36,928 bases of DNA from Pseudomonadota bacterium (lineage in GTDB: Bacteria; Pseudomonadota; Gammaproteobacteria; Burkholderiales; Casimicrobiaceae), in contig WQUA01000024.1 in the NCBI GenBank assembly GCA_009786025.1, positions 1-36,928 of the forward strand. Reading direction: 5' to 3'. The notes beneath the pieces are model-generated. The model was given only the letters and a program-made list of their open reading frames with translations. It was not told where the DNA came from and did not search any database. Positions 8,438 to 17,164 of this stretch are shown here, one piece after another; positions within the stretch are counted from its first letter, which is position 1, and each line of letters starts with the position of its first letter. A program made the position numbers and the translations under genes.

Positions 8438-10450
8438 TTAATCAATCTTGAAGCCGGATACCGCTGCCCGCAATTCCGCCGCCACCTGCGCCAATTGGCC
8501 GATCGATACGGTGGTCTGCTCGGTGCCTTGCGTGGTGTCCTCGGTCGTCGTCAGAATACCGGCGATACCGGTGCGCACTTCTTCCACCGACGCCGCCTGC
8601 GCGCGCGTTTGTTGCGAAATACCTTGAATCAGTTGCGCCAGCGTGTTTGATACCCGCTCAATTTCCGCCAGCGCTCGGCCGGCTTCTTCGGACAACCGCG
8701 TACCTTCAACCACTCCGGAGGTCGAACGCTCCATCGCTGATACCGCATCCTGTGTGTCGGCCTGAATCGTTTTCACGATCGCTTCGATCTGCTTGGTCGC
8801 TTCGCCTGACCGTTCCGCCAACCGCTGCACCTCTTCTGCCACCACCGCGAAGCCGCGGCCGGCTTCGCCGGCGGCGGCGGCCTGAATCGCCGCATTCAGC
8901 GCCAGCACGTTGGTCTGCTCGGTAATGTCGGAGATCAAGCCGACGATTTCGCCGATTTCCAACGACGAATCGCCAAGGCGTTTGATTCGTTTGGCGGTTT
9001 CCTGAATCTGGGTACGGATATCGCTCATGCTGCCGATCTGGCTGCGCACAGCTTCGCCGCCTTTGTTTGCCGCCTCCAGCGATTGTTGCGCCACTTGCGC
9101 TGATTGCGTCGCCGATTGCGCGACTTCGCTGATGGACTGCGTCACATCCAGTACGGTGTTGGCCGTTTTCTGGATTTCCTGGCTTTGCTGCTGCGATGAC
9201 ACATACAGTTGTTCGGAGATTTTCTGTGCTTTCTCGGTTTCCTGCGCCACTTGGTCGGCCGCCTGGTTGATGCCGCGGATCACCGACGACATTTCATCAA
9301 GCGTGAAATTCAGAGCGTCGGCGATAGCGCCGGTAATCGCCTCGCTCACTGTTGCCCGCGTTGACAGGTCGCCCTCGGCTACCTGCGAAGTTTCGTTGAG
9401 CAGCAACAGAATCGCGTCCTGGTTGCGGGCATTTTCTTGTTCGCTGGCGCGAATCTGGGCTTGTGTTTCAAGAGCGACGAATCGCCCCACGTAAAGCAGA
9501 ATAGCCAGCGCTGCCAGCGCCAGCAGTACGATCAAGCCGATCAGCAGCGGGGAGAGGCCCTGTGTCGCATACGCCTGCGATAACTCGATAGCGTTCCGCT
9601 CAGTCCCGGCAACTTGAGGGCGCACGCGCTCTTTGGCGCTCAGAAAACCGGCGTAGCCGTTGGCGTCTGCCAGAACAGTGTTCAGCGCTGCCTCAAACGG
9701 CTCTGCTGCCGCCATGAATTCTCCCAGCTTGAGGCGCGATGTTTGCGCTCGCAATCCCGGCTCGCGCAGTAAGCGTGTCGTCAGACTGCGGTAGTGGAGC
9801 GTTTCTTCGCTCAGTTTTGCTAATGTGGACTCATCGGGGTTGGAGGCGCCCAGCAAAGTATCGCCATAGCGCGACAAGCGCTGTGTGGTTCCCTCAAGTT
9901 GCGCTGCCAGCTCTGTCAATGCGGCGGGCTCGCCGTCGCGCAGCACCTGTTGACTGACTGTTCGCGCCTGGACAAAGGGCGATCCGTCGTCGGCGCCGAC
10001 CAGCGTCTTATGCGCTTCTCCCAACCGGTCGAGCAAGTCTCTTTGCGATTGCAATGCGGCCAGATCGCGTTTGATCGGCTGCCATTCTTCCTGAACTCGC
10101 GCCAAGAGGCGATCGGCTGCCAGCGCCGATGGTGATTTCAGGATACGAATACCTTTATCCGCCGATAGCGTTTCCAGGGTTTGTTCTACTTTTTGGGTGT
10201 TCTGGCGCAGGCGCGTCAGCGTCGCGCCGCTGTCGCGCGCGGTCAGGCGTTCAAGGTCGGCGGTCATTGAGTATAACGCCTCGCCCACTTCCGACATCGC
10301 TGCCGCATGGTGCGAGGCTTGCGCAACCTCGCGGTATTGCAAGTAAACGGCAATTGGCGGGATTAGCAAGACTACAAATAATGCAATCGCGCTTCTCACC
10401 AGCACGGCCGGAATCGGCACTTTTTTTACCAGGGGGGTCTCCATCGCCAT
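8438..10450 (-). CDS. pilJ: PilJ-type methyl-accepting chemotaxis protein
   Basis: Inner-membrane receptor of the Pil-Chp system. A first membrane helix lies near residues 12-35, followed by a long helical periplasmic sensor region, a second helix near 297-327, a HAMP-like linker and a C-terminal signalling coiled coil. The conserved hairpin tip (DITEQTNVLALNAA, GRGFAVVAEEVQRLAE) is at about residues 500-545 and contacts the CheW and CheA partners. The frame extends upstream to a TTG at 10480, but ATG 10450 is preferred; ATG 10444 is a close rival because GGAGAG at 10454-10459 is better spaced for it. It lies between the CheW-like pilI (53 bp upstream) and chpA (100 bp downstream). Confidence 0.93.
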   Translation of the reverse strand: MAMETPLVKKVPIPAVLVRSAIALFVVLLIPPIAVYLQYREVAQASHHAAAMSEVGEALYSMTADLERLTARDSGATLTRLRQNTQKVEQTLETLSADKGIRILKSPSALAADRLLARVQEEWQPIKRDLAALQSQRDLLDRLGEAHKTLVGADDGSPFVQARTVSQQVLRDGEPAALTELAAQLEGTTQRLSRYGDTLLGASNPDESTLAKLSEETLHYRSLTTRLLREPGLRAQTSRLKLGEFMAAAEPFEAALNTVLADANGYAGFLSAKERVRPQVAGTERNAIELSQAYATQGLSPLLIGLIVLLALAALAILLYVGRFVALETQAQIRASEQENARNQDAILLLLNETSQVAEGDLSTRATVSEAITGAIADALNFTLDEMSSVIRGINQAADQVAQETEKAQKISEQLYVSSQQQSQEIQKTANTVLDVTQSISEVAQSATQSAQVAQQSLEAANKGGEAVRSQIGSMSDIRTQIQETAKRIKRLGDSSLEIGEIVGLISDITEQTNVLALNAAIQAAAAGEAGRGFAVVAEEVQRLAERSGEATKQIEAIVKTIQADTQDAVSAMERSTSGVVEGTRLSEEAGRALAEIERVSNTLAQLIQGISQQTRAQAASVEEVRTGIAGILTTTEDTTQGTEQTTVSIGQLAQVAAELRAAVSGFKID

Positions 10451-10502
10451 ACGCTCTCCGCCTCTTTCTTCTCTCGTCAATTCATCAAGAAATCAAAATC
10501 TA

Positions 10503-11045
10503 CTAACGTCCAATGTGCTGAAATTCGGAATCCTGCGCCAGTTTGCTCAGGTTGGCCTCGTGCCAGACATGGCCTTCGGCGTCCATCCAGTTCTGCACGT
10601 TCCACACTTTGTCCTGCGTTCCCTGTCCGGTCGGCGCGAAACCCTTGACACTGCGCAAGCCATAGACTTGTTGAACCAGAAGCGCTGTATTCACCGCGCC
10701 GGTACTGCGGGAAAGCAAGACCAGCCGCGCCTCTGCGTTGTGAGCCGTCGGCGCTTTGCCTAGAAATAGCGAAAAATCGATCACACTGTATAAATTACCG
10801 CGCACATTGGTCAGCCCCAGAAACCACGGCTGGGTCAAGGGCACCGGCGTGATCGGCGGCGACACCAGGACTTCTTCCGTTTGCTGCAAGCGGCACAGCC
10901 AGCGCTCGCCACCCGCCGCAAACCCCAATTGCGACACCATGTCTTCCACTGCCGTCGGTGCCATCATCCGCGAGACCAGCTCGTTCTGGAAGGCGCGCAG
11001 ATCGGTACGTTTGGCGGAGCGCGGTTTTAGTGTCGAAGAACTCAT
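10503..11045 (-). CDS. pilI: PilI, CheW-like adaptor
   Basis: A 180-residue CheW-family protein that couples the PilJ receptor to the ChpA kinase. The central part has the CheW pattern: (I/V)xPL-like strands, LGLTNVRGNLYSVIDFSLFLG, and a late V-x-G-L-R-S-V segment. It sits 13 bp after pilH and is followed by pilJ, the conserved Pil-Chp order. The N-terminus is polar and helical. Assignment rests on both family pattern and context. Confidence 0.9.
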   Translation of the reverse strand: MSSSTLKPRSAKRTDLRAFQNELVSRMMAPTAVEDMVSQLGFAAGGERWLCRLQQTEEVLVSPPITPVPLTQPWFLGLTNVRGNLYSVIDFSLFLGKAPTAHNAEARLVLLSRSTGAVNTALLVQQVYGLRSVKGFAPTGQGTQDKVWNVQNWMDAEGHVWHEANLSKLAQDSEFQHIGR

Positions 11046-11058
11046 TTTGCCGTCGTTG

Positions 11059-11424
11059 TCAGCGTTTCAAGCATTCGTCGATTTTGGCCAGCAACTCGTC
11101 CTTGCGAATCGGCTTGGTGAGATATTCGCAAGCACCCTGACGCAGCCCCCAGATGCGGTCGGTTTCCTTGTCTTTGGTCGTACACAGCAGCACCGGGATG
11201 TCCTGGGTTTCCGGCGTTCGTTGCAAAATCCGGGTGGCCTGAAAGCCGTTTAAGCCGGGCATCACCACATCCATCATGATCAAGTCCGGCTTGATTTCCC
11301 TGGCTCGGGCGATGCCGTCCTCGCCGCTTTCGCTCTGGAACACATCATGCCCGCCCTGAGAGAGATACTCACTCAGCAGGTGTCGTTCCGTTTGAGAATC
11401 ATCGACCACCAAAATCTTTGCCAT
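11059..11424 (-). CDS. pilH: PilH, single-domain response regulator
   Basis: A 121-residue CheY-like receiver: acidic pair VVDDSQTERH near residue 8, phospho-acceptor Asp in IMMDVVMPGLNG near 52, Thr in LLCTTKD and the conserved Lys in LTKPIRKDELL. In Pil-Chp systems PilH acts with PilG to tune retraction and extension of type IV pili and cAMP output. Only 13 bp separate it from pilI and 56 bp from pilG. A clear Shine-Dalgarno site is not seen. Confidence 0.9.
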   Translation of the reverse strand: MAKILVVDDSQTERHLLSEYLSQGGHDVFQSESGEDGIARAREIKPDLIMMDVVMPGLNGFQATRILQRTPETQDIPVLLCTTKDKETDRIWGLRQGACEYLTKPIRKDELLAKIDECLKR

Positions 11425-11480
11425 AGCTTCGCCCGTATTTCAGTATTTTTTCATTTTCCGGCTGTATTACCCTACGCGCC

Positions 11481-11873
11481 TCATGGCCGCCGCCGCACAT
11501 GCGCGGCCACAGCTCTCAACAGTTCATCTTTGGTAAACGGTTTGGTCAGGTATAAATCCGACCCCACCATTCGACCGCGTGCGCGGTCGAACAGGCCGTC
11601 CTTTGATGACAGCATGACCACCGGCGTGTGCTTGAACTTGACGTTGCGCCGCAGTAACGCGCAAGTCTGATACCCGTCCAGCCGCGGCATCATGATATCG
11701 ACGAAAATCAGATCCGGCTTTTGATCGGCGATTTTGGACAGCGCATCAAAACCGTCTTCTGCCAGAATCACCACACAACCCGCTTGCAACAGGAAAATCT
11801 CGGCGCTACGCCGGATGGTGTTGGAGTCGTCGATGACCATTACCTTGATGCCTGCCAGTTGGTCCGTTTCCAT
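11481..11873 (-). CDS. pilG: PilG, single-domain response regulator
   Basis: A 130-residue CheY-like receiver with VIDDSNTIRR, IFVDIMMPRLDGYQTC (phospho-acceptor Asp) and LTKPFTKDELL. The gene leads the pil-chp cluster; its product is taken, from known systems, to be the ChpA output regulator promoting pilus extension. The ATG at 11873 is preferred over a TTG one codon earlier, because AAAGGAC lies about 8 bases upstream. The gap to ilvA holds the presumed promoter of the cluster. Confidence 0.9.
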   Translation of the reverse strand: METDQLAGIKVMVIDDSNTIRRSAEIFLLQAGCVVILAEDGFDALSKIADQKPDLIFVDIMMPRLDGYQTCALLRRNVKFKHTPVVMLSSKDGLFDRARGRMVGSDLYLTKPFTKDELLRAVAAHVRRRP

Positions 11874-11960
11874 CAACTTCTGTCCTTTTCTTCAAAAGCG
11901 GCCTCCTCCCCACCATTTCAAGGCTGCTGTCCCACCCCCGCAGGGAAGCTCTTTTACACA

Positions 11961-11990
11961 ATTTAAGATTCTGCCATGTTTCGGCGGCAA
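11961..11990 (-). promoter_or_regulatory. Possible sigma-70 promoter of the pil-chp cluster
   Basis: On the minus strand TTGCCG (11990-11985) and TTAAAT (11966-11961) are separated by 18 bases, about 90 bases upstream of pilG. Both boxes are imperfect matches (TTGACA, TATAAT). This is the best candidate in the 211-bp gap between ilvA and pilG. Confidence 0.3.
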
Positions 11991-12084
11991 CTTTCCAGCG
12001 AAAACGCCCTTATCACCCGATAAAGTCCGGAAGCCGTCGCATTCCCGACACTGCGCCCGGCATACGGCGGCTCCTGCCGCGTTC

Positions 12085-13596
12085 CTAGCGGCCAAGGAAC
12101 ATCGTATAAGCCGGGTTCCCGGTCTCCTCGGCATAAGCATATCCGAGGTTTTCCAGGAAGGACTGAAACGCCCCGTCATCGGCGGGCGGTACCTGGATGG
12201 CCACCAGCACCCGGCCATAGTCTGCCCCGTGGTTACGGTAATGGAACAGGCTGATGTTCCAGCCGGCGCTCATTTTGCTCAGGAAATTGAGCAGCGCGCC
12301 CGGGCGCTCGGGAAACTCGAAGCGGTACAGGCGCTCATTGTCAACCTGCGGCGCATGGCCGCCGACCAAATGGCGGATGTGCAGTTTTGCCATTTCGTTG
12401 TCGGACAAATCGTGCGCCTCGATGCGCTGTGTCGCGAATTCGGTCAACAGTCGCTCTTTCTCCTGGCGGTCGAGCACTTCAATGCCGACGAAGATGTGCG
12501 CAACTTCGGAGTCGGCATAACGGTAGTTGAATTCGGTGATGGCGCGGCGGCCGATGATTTCACAAAACGCCCGGAAACTGCCCGGCCGTTCGGGGATACT
12601 GACCGCGAAGATCGCCTCACGCGCTTCGCCTAACTCGGCGCGTTCAGCGACAAAACGCAGTCGGTCGAAATTCATGTTAGCGCCGCTGGCGATCGCCACG
12701 CAGGCTGCCGCCGGGGCGCCGTGCGTTTCGATCCAGCGTTTGGCGCCAGCCACGGCCAGTGCGCCCGCTGGCTCCAGAATCGAGCGCGTATCGACAAATA
12801 CGTCCTTGATGGCGGCGCAGATTTCATCGGTGTCGCACAACACGATTTCGTCAACATATTCCCGCACCAGCCGGAATGTTTCCTCGCCGACCCGCTTGAC
12901 CGCGACACCGTCGGCGAACAAGCCGACATTGGCGAGTGTCACCCGTTCATTGGCCTTGAGCGATTGCGCCATCGCGTCGGAATCGACCGGTTGTACGCCG
13001 ATCACCTCGATGTCGGGGCGCACCTGCTTTACATAAGCGGCGATACCGGCAATCAGTCCACCGCCGCCGATCGGCACGAAGATCGCCGAGATTTCGTCCT
13101 GATGCTGGCGCAGAATTTCCATACCGATGCTGCCTTGCCCGGCGATCACATCAGGGTCGTCATAGGGATGAATGAACACCGCACCGGTTTGCCGCTGTAA
13201 CGTCAGCGCATGTTCATACGCCTCATTGAACGACTCGCCATGCAATACGACTTGAGCGCCGCGCTCTGTCACTGCCGCCACCTTGATCTGCGGCGTCGTC
13301 TCCGGCATTACGATGGTTGCCTTGCAGCCCATCTTTTGCGCCGCCAGCGCCACCCCTTGCGCGTGGTTGCCGGCGGAGGCCGCCAGCACGCCGCGATCGC
13401 GTTCGGTACGACCCAGCTGCGCCATCTTGTTATAGGCGCCGCGCAGCTTGAACGAAAATACTGGCTGCTGATCCTCGCGTTTCAACCACAGCGGCACACC
13501 GATCCGCGCCGACAATACCGGCAAAGGATCCAGCGCCGATTCCTCGGCGACATCATAGACTTTGGCCGTCAGGATTTTTTGCAGATAATCCCGCAT
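12085..13596 (-). CDS. ilvA: Biosynthetic threonine ammonia-lyase (threonine deaminase)
   Basis: Converts threonine to 2-oxobutanoate and ammonia, the committed step of isoleucine synthesis; PLP-dependent and cytoplasmic. The N-terminal catalytic domain has the PLP lysine in SFKLRGA (Lys50), the ASAGNHAQG substrate loop and the GGGGLIAG phosphate-binding turn. Residues after about 325 form two ACT-like regulatory modules (starting at FAVSIPERPGSF and YRFEFPERPGAL), which mark the isoleucine-inhibited biosynthetic form rather than the short catabolic TdcB form. The length of 503 residues is normal. AAGGAA lies upstream of the ATG. It diverges from the ppx-like gene over a 147-bp shared promoter region. 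Confidence 0.95.
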   Translation of the reverse strand: MRDYLQKILTAKVYDVAEESALDPLPVLSARIGVPLWLKREDQQPVFSFKLRGAYNKMAQLGRTERDRGVLAASAGNHAQGVALAAQKMGCKATIVMPETTPQIKVAAVTERGAQVVLHGESFNEAYEHALTLQRQTGAVFIHPYDDPDVIAGQGSIGMEILRQHQDEISAIFVPIGGGGLIAGIAAYVKQVRPDIEVIGVQPVDSDAMAQSLKANERVTLANVGLFADGVAVKRVGEETFRLVREYVDEIVLCDTDEICAAIKDVFVDTRSILEPAGALAVAGAKRWIETHGAPAAACVAIASGANMNFDRLRFVAERAELGEAREAIFAVSIPERPGSFRAFCEIIGRRAITEFNYRYADSEVAHIFVGIEVLDRQEKERLLTEFATQRIEAHDLSDNEMAKLHIRHLVGGHAPQVDNERLYRFEFPERPGALLNFLSKMSAGWNISLFHYRNHGADYGRVLVAIQVPPADDGAFQSFLENLGYAYAEETGNPAYTMFLGR

Positions 13597-13743
13597 GACA
13601 ACATTCCTTATTCAATTCAACAGATAAGCATAGCAGATTCAACCGTCCGGCATCGGAAAAGGTTTTAAGGAATCTGTGAGAAAGCACAAAATACGGCACC
13701 TTGTCGTTTACAATCCGGGCTGTAAACTCAAGCCGCTCCCGTA

Positions 13744-15243
13744 ATGCGATCTTCTCCCGCCTCTTCCGCTGCTCCGTCCCTGTTGGCCGCCGTCGATCTC
13801 GGCTCCAACAGCTTTCGTCTCGAACTCGGCGAAGTGCGCGGCCATCAAATCCGCGTGGTGGAAACCTTACGCGAAATGCTGCGTTTCGGCGGCGGGCTGG
13901 ACAAGAAAAACCGTATCACCGCCGCTGCCCGCCGCCGGGCGTTGATGTGCCTCGCCCGCTTCGGTGAGCGTTTACGGGACTTCAATCCTTCGCATGTTCG
14001 CGCTGTCGCCACCAATACTTTCAGAATAGCCGCCAATGTTGACGATTTTCTGCCTGAAGCAGAGATGACGCTCGGCTTTCCGATCGAGGTCATCTCCGGC
14101 CATGAAGAAGCGCGTCTTATCTATCTTGGTACTTCCTATTGTTTGCCGCGCTCATCAACGCCGCGGCTCATCATGGACATCGGCGGCGGCTCGACCGAAT
14201 TCATCATCGGCCAGGGACGGCAGCCACAGAAACTGGAATCGCTCAAACTCGGTTGCGTCAACATGAGCAAACGCTTTTTTGCCAAAGGCAAGTTGTCGGC
14301 GGACAACTTCAAAAAGGCTGAAACCTATGCTCGCGCCGAGATCGAGCCGATGGCTCGCGCCTTCGATCGCAAATACTGGCGCGAAGCTTTTGCTTCGTCG
14401 GGAACGGCGCTGGCGTTGACGGAAATTCTTGAAGCCAACGGTTTCTCGCCCAGCGGCATTACGCCCGATGGGTTGACGGTGTTGCGCAAAAAAATGATTG
14501 CCGGAAAAACCCTCGGCAACCTGAAACTGGCGGCGTTAAAACCGGAACGGGTGCCGGTGCTGGCTGGCGGATTGGTCATCATGCGCGCCGCGATGGACGA
14601 ACTGCGCATCCCGCGCATCGCGCCGGTCGGCGGCGCCATGCGCCTCGGCGTTCTTTATGAACTGCTGGGGCGTCACCATGATCACGACAGCCGCGACACT
14701 ACCGTCGAGCAGTTGCTCGACGATTACCCGCTCGATCGCCCGCACGTTCGCCGCATCGCTGCGCTGGCGCTGGAACTGTTCGAGCAGCTTCACCCGAAAG
14801 GCGATGCCGCCGACGCACAAATGCTGCAATGGGCGGCGCTGTTGCATGGCGTCGGCGCCTCGATCTCGCATGTTGGCTACCACCGGCACAGCGCCTATAT
14901 TCTGCAACACCGCGATATGCCCGGTTTTTCGTCGGCCGAACAAAAGCATCTGGCGGCGCTGGCGCTTACCTGTCGCGGCAGCCTCGGTAAGGCCATGCCG
15001 TATCTGCATGAAACAACGCTGCGTTCACAAATTCTGGCGCTGCGGCTGGCGCTGCTTTTTTATCGCGCCCGTCGCCCGATCGAATTGCCTGCTATCCGGC
15101 TTCGTATGCGAGGAAAAACATTGCACTACCACCTCAGCACCCGCTGGCTCGCCGCCCATCCGCTGACCGAATACCTGGTCGACAAAGAACGGTGCGAATG
15201 GGAAACGGTGGGGTGGCAGTGGAAAGAAGAACGCTTGCGTTAA
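13744..15243 (+). CDS. ppx: Exopolyphosphatase / guanosine pentaphosphate phosphatase family (Ppx/GppA)
   Basis: A 499-residue member of the ASKHA-fold Ppx/GppA family, which splits terminal phosphate from polyphosphate or converts pppGpp to ppGpp in the cytoplasm. Seen motifs: VDLGSNSFRLELGE near residue 17 (phosphate 1 loop), SGHEEARLIYLG, MDIGGGSTEFIIG near 142 (phosphate 2 loop), and SSGTALALTEI. The C-terminal third is the helical HD-like domain (LLHGVGASISHVGYHRHSAY) present in the long form of the family. Ppx and GppA cannot be separated by eye; ppx is used because a single copy of this type is usual in betaproteobacteria. It is divergent from ilvA and followed by a repeat-rich gap. 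Confidence 0.88.
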   Translation: MRSSPASSAAPSLLAAVDLGSNSFRLELGEVRGHQIRVVETLREMLRFGGGLDKKNRITAAARRRALMCLARFGERLRDFNPSHVRAVATNTFRIAANVDDFLPEAEMTLGFPIEVISGHEEARLIYLGTSYCLPRSSTPRLIMDIGGGSTEFIIGQGRQPQKLESLKLGCVNMSKRFFAKGKLSADNFKKAETYARAEIEPMARAFDRKYWREAFASSGTALALTEILEANGFSPSGITPDGLTVLRKKMIAGKTLGNLKLAALKPERVPVLAGGLVIMRAAMDELRIPRIAPVGGAMRLGVLYELLGRHHDHDSRDTTVEQLLDDYPLDRPHVRRIAALALELFEQLHPKGDAADAQMLQWAALLHGVGASISHVGYHRHSAYILQHRDMPGFSSAEQKHLAALALTCRGSLGKAMPYLHETTLRSQILALRLALLFYRARRPIELPAIRLRMRGKTLHYHLSTRWLAAHPLTEYLVDKERCEWETVGWQWKEERLR

Positions 15244-15326
15244 CTTGGTGTATTGTTTCCCTGTGCTTCCATGAGCTTTTCTCAGCGTTGCGCTGCGCGA
15301 AGTCGCAGAGCGTGGAATTCACAAAG

Positions 15327-15347
15327 CCTTCCCCTTCAAGGGGAAGG
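15327..15347. repeat. Palindromic C-run/G-run repeat, copy 3
   Basis: CCTTCCCCTT and AAGGGGAAGG flank a single C, giving a perfect 10-bp inverted repeat. It is followed by ATTGGGTGGGGATGGG, the same kind of G-rich tail that follows the copy at 1736. Confidence 0.65.
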
Positions 15348-15401
15348 ATTGGGTGGGGATGGGATTGCAGTTGTTTTACGCGAAACCGCGAAAAAGAAAA
15401 T

Positions 15402-15432
15402 CCTTTCTCTCTCGCTTGCAGGAGAGAGAAGG
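15402..15432. repeat. Palindromic C-run/G-run repeat, copy 4
   Basis: CCTTTCTCTCTCGC and a nearly complementary GGAGAGAGAAGGG flank a TTGCA loop. It resembles the CTCCCGCTTGCGGGAG core of the 1736 copy with T-for-C changes, 55 bases from copy 3. Confidence 0.55.
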
Positions 15433-15605
15433 GAAACCCGTCACACCCTGTGCCGCAGCGCCGCGAAACAAAATAGGATGGCGTTTGCCCCGCTGCCTCA
15501 CCGCCGAACAGTTCGAAATGGCGAGATAAATCCCGTTCTACGAGATCTGACACGGACAAACGATCCCGCTTGCCCGTGGTTTGTTGCTATGGATAACGAC
15601 TAGCG

Positions 15606-15851
15606 TCAGCCGGAGATCATAAGATCAGAAACACGGCTGTCTGACTTTTCCACCGTGAACCCGGCCAAAGCGTTTAAGGCTTTCTCTCTCGCTTTGGGGT
15701 TTCTGTGGTTGAAGCAGAGATAAACATTGTCATTCTTCCGGTCACTCTTGCGAAGAACCATAACGTGCCATTTGTCTGAGTCGAAAGAGACATCTTTCGA
15801 AGAAGGCATTTTGCAGCTCAACGCATCACATACGGCATAATACAACGGCAT
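15606..15851 (-). CDS. Small orphan protein, 81 residues
   Basis: Not recognised. The ORF has a good start: GAAAGGA lies about 8 bases upstream of the ATG, in an otherwise gene-free region. The protein is mixed charged and hydrophobic with no signal peptide or membrane helix. It has three cysteines (8, 13 and about 46) and a CFNH motif, which could form a small metal site (CxxxxC...CxxH), but this is speculation. It is flanked by repeats, has no partner gene, and may be an accessory or phage-derived small gene. Confidence 0.5.
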   Translation of the reverse strand: MPLYYAVCDALSCKMPSSKDVSFDSDKWHVMVLRKSDRKNDNVYLCFNHRNPKAREKALNALAGFTVEKSDSRVSDLMISG

Positions 15852-16152
15852 AATAAATCCTTTCTCCCGATAGCCGGGATGTATGGAGGTTTAACAATGA
15901 CGAGAATTATTTAACGAGAGCTATTTGTCTGCCGACCTGTCTATGTTGGAGCTTTTTTAGACGACGGCTGACAAAAATTTTATCTAATAAATAGCGGAAA
16001 AACAAGCTCGGGCAAGTGAAGTGCCGCCTAAGAGCCAAAAACATGATTTAACCACAAAGAGCGCAAAGAAGAATTCTCACGCGGAGGTGCGGAGAACGCG
16101 GAGCCCGTTGGAGTGAGACGAAGCGCAATTCCAGCGATCCTCTCTTAGCTAT
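15852..16152. other. Gap between the small orphan gene and dnaQ
   Basis: AT-rich around 15900-16010 and probably holding the promoter of the 81-residue ORF. From about 16044 it contains TTAACCACAAAGAGCGCAAAGAAG, described in a separate repeat entry. No gene is seen. Confidence 0.45.
16046..16101. repeat. Half-copy of the AACCGCAAAGAAC-type repeat
   Basis: TTTAACCACAAAGAGCGCAA matches the ends of the elements at 25293 and 26343. It is followed by CACGCGGAGGTGCGGAGAACGCGGAG. No inverted partner end was found nearby. Confidence 0.5.
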
Positions 16153-16851
16153 CTATGGCTCTTGATCCCAGACGCAACGCCCCTCTTTCCGCAGCGCCGC
16201 CAGGTAAGCTTGATGCTCAGCCTGTTCGTCGTTGCTGGCGCGCAGAATTTTGAGAGGATGCGCGCTATTGAATGCGGTTGCCGTCGCGTCGGGGCGGCTC
16301 GGCTGGCTCAACGACGGCGCCATCGCCAGCGATTCCTGACCACGGGTCAGCGCCAGATACACCTCGGCCAGCAACTGTGCGTCCAGACAGGCGCCGTGCA
16401 GCGTGCGGTGTGCGTTGGAAATGCCGAAACGCTCGCACAGCGCATCGAGGTTGTTGCGTTTGCCCGGGAACAGTTCGCGTGCTTTTTGCAGCGTATCGGT
16501 CAGGCGACCGTAGATTTGCGCGCACGGCAATTTGTCGAGGCGCTCCAGCTCGGCATCGAGAAAGGCGATGTCGAACGGCGCGTTGTGAATGATCCACTCA
16601 GCGCCCCGGCAAAACGAGACGAATTCATCGGCGATGTCGGCGAACAGCGGCTGATCTTGCAGTTTTTCCAGTGTCAATCCGTGAATTTTGGCGGCTTCGA
16701 CGTCGATGTCGCGCTCTGGATTGAGGTACCAGTGGCGAATCTCACCGGTAGGCCGCCGCGACACCATTTCCAGCGCCGCCAATTCAATGATACGGTGCCC
16801 CTGTTGCGGGTACAGGCCGGTGGTTTCGGTGTCGATGACGATTTGGCGCAT
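16153..16851 (-). CDS. dnaQ: DNA polymerase III epsilon subunit (3'-5' proofreading exonuclease)
   Basis: A 232-residue DEDDh exonuclease that removes misinserted bases and binds the polymerase alpha subunit. Visible motifs: Exo I VIDTETTG (Asp7, Glu9), Exo II NAPFDIAFLDAE (Asp94) and Exo III HGACLDAQLLAEVY (His152, Asp157). The tail after about residue 175 is Ser/Pro/Ala-rich, then basic, and fits the flexible segment and alpha-binding end of epsilon. A TACAAT box lies 6-11 bases upstream of the ATG, with no Shine-Dalgarno site, so a short or absent leader is possible. In many proteobacteria dnaQ follows rnhA; here it stands alone, divergent from hppA. Confidence 0.92.
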   Translation of the reverse strand: MRQIVIDTETTGLYPQQGHRIIELAALEMVSRRPTGEIRHWYLNPERDIDVEAAKIHGLTLEKLQDQPLFADIADEFVSFCRGAEWIIHNAPFDIAFLDAELERLDKLPCAQIYGRLTDTLQKARELFPGKRNNLDALCERFGISNAHRTLHGACLDAQLLAEVYLALTRGQESLAMAPSLSQPSRPDATATAFNSAHPLKILRASNDEQAEHQAYLAALRKEGRCVWDQEP

Positions 16852-17164
16852 CGTGACATTGTAGCGTATGAAATCTTCCGGCTTGAAGGGCGAGTTAAAG
16901 ATCGCGTCCTCCGCATGAAATGCCCTGAAAGGAGCCTCTTATCCAAGCCACAATATATGACGATAGAAAATACCGAAAACGCTCGACTTTTGCGCCAAAG
17001 CACCGGAAAATAACACGTTTGCCCGGTCGGGGCGTATCGTCGGCGGTCGGGGAAATTCATATGATGAGGGGGCGCACGCAGTTTGAGCGTTCGCGGGGTT
17101 TTGCCGCGAAAAGGAGGTCAAAGCATGCTTCCGGCGCCTGAAATGGCTTTTTAGGGAAAACACT
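16852..17164. other. Divergent control region between dnaQ and hppA
   Basis: 313 bp that must hold promoters for dnaQ (minus) and hppA (plus). No confident sigma-70 box pair was found for hppA. The only notable element is the short ORF with a strong ribosome binding site just before hppA. Confidence 0.4.
17125..17154 (+). CDS. Possible 9-codon upstream ORF before hppA
   Basis: A near-ideal Shine-Dalgarno sequence AAGGAGGT (17111-17118) precedes an ATG by 6 bases. The frame reads MLPAPEMAF and stops at 17154, 10 bases before the hppA ATG. The hppA start has only a weaker AGGGAAAA. The layout suggests that ribosomes load on the mini-ORF and re-initiate on hppA. It may also be chance. Confidence 0.35.
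   Translation: MLPAPEMAF

Larger units (their letters stand above)
15244..15605. other. Repeat-rich intergenic region downstream of ppx
   Basis: No coding sequence is supported. The region carries two C/G palindromes (15327-15347 and 15402-15432) and a GATTGGGTGGGGATGGG tail after the first. Overlapping short ORFs on both strands are read-through of these repeats. Confidence 0.55.

Noticed and set aside
11734-12633. 299-residue plus-strand ORF antisense to ilvA and pilG
   Set aside because: Antisense to two well-recognised genes; no family pattern and no ribosome binding site.
15134-15603. Overlapping ORFs on both strands downstream of ppx
   Set aside because: They run through the palindromes and into the end of ppx; no coding character.
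16162-17013. 283-residue plus-strand ORF over dnaQ
   Set aside because: Mirror frame of the exonuclease gene, whose three catalytic motifs are intact on the minus strand.
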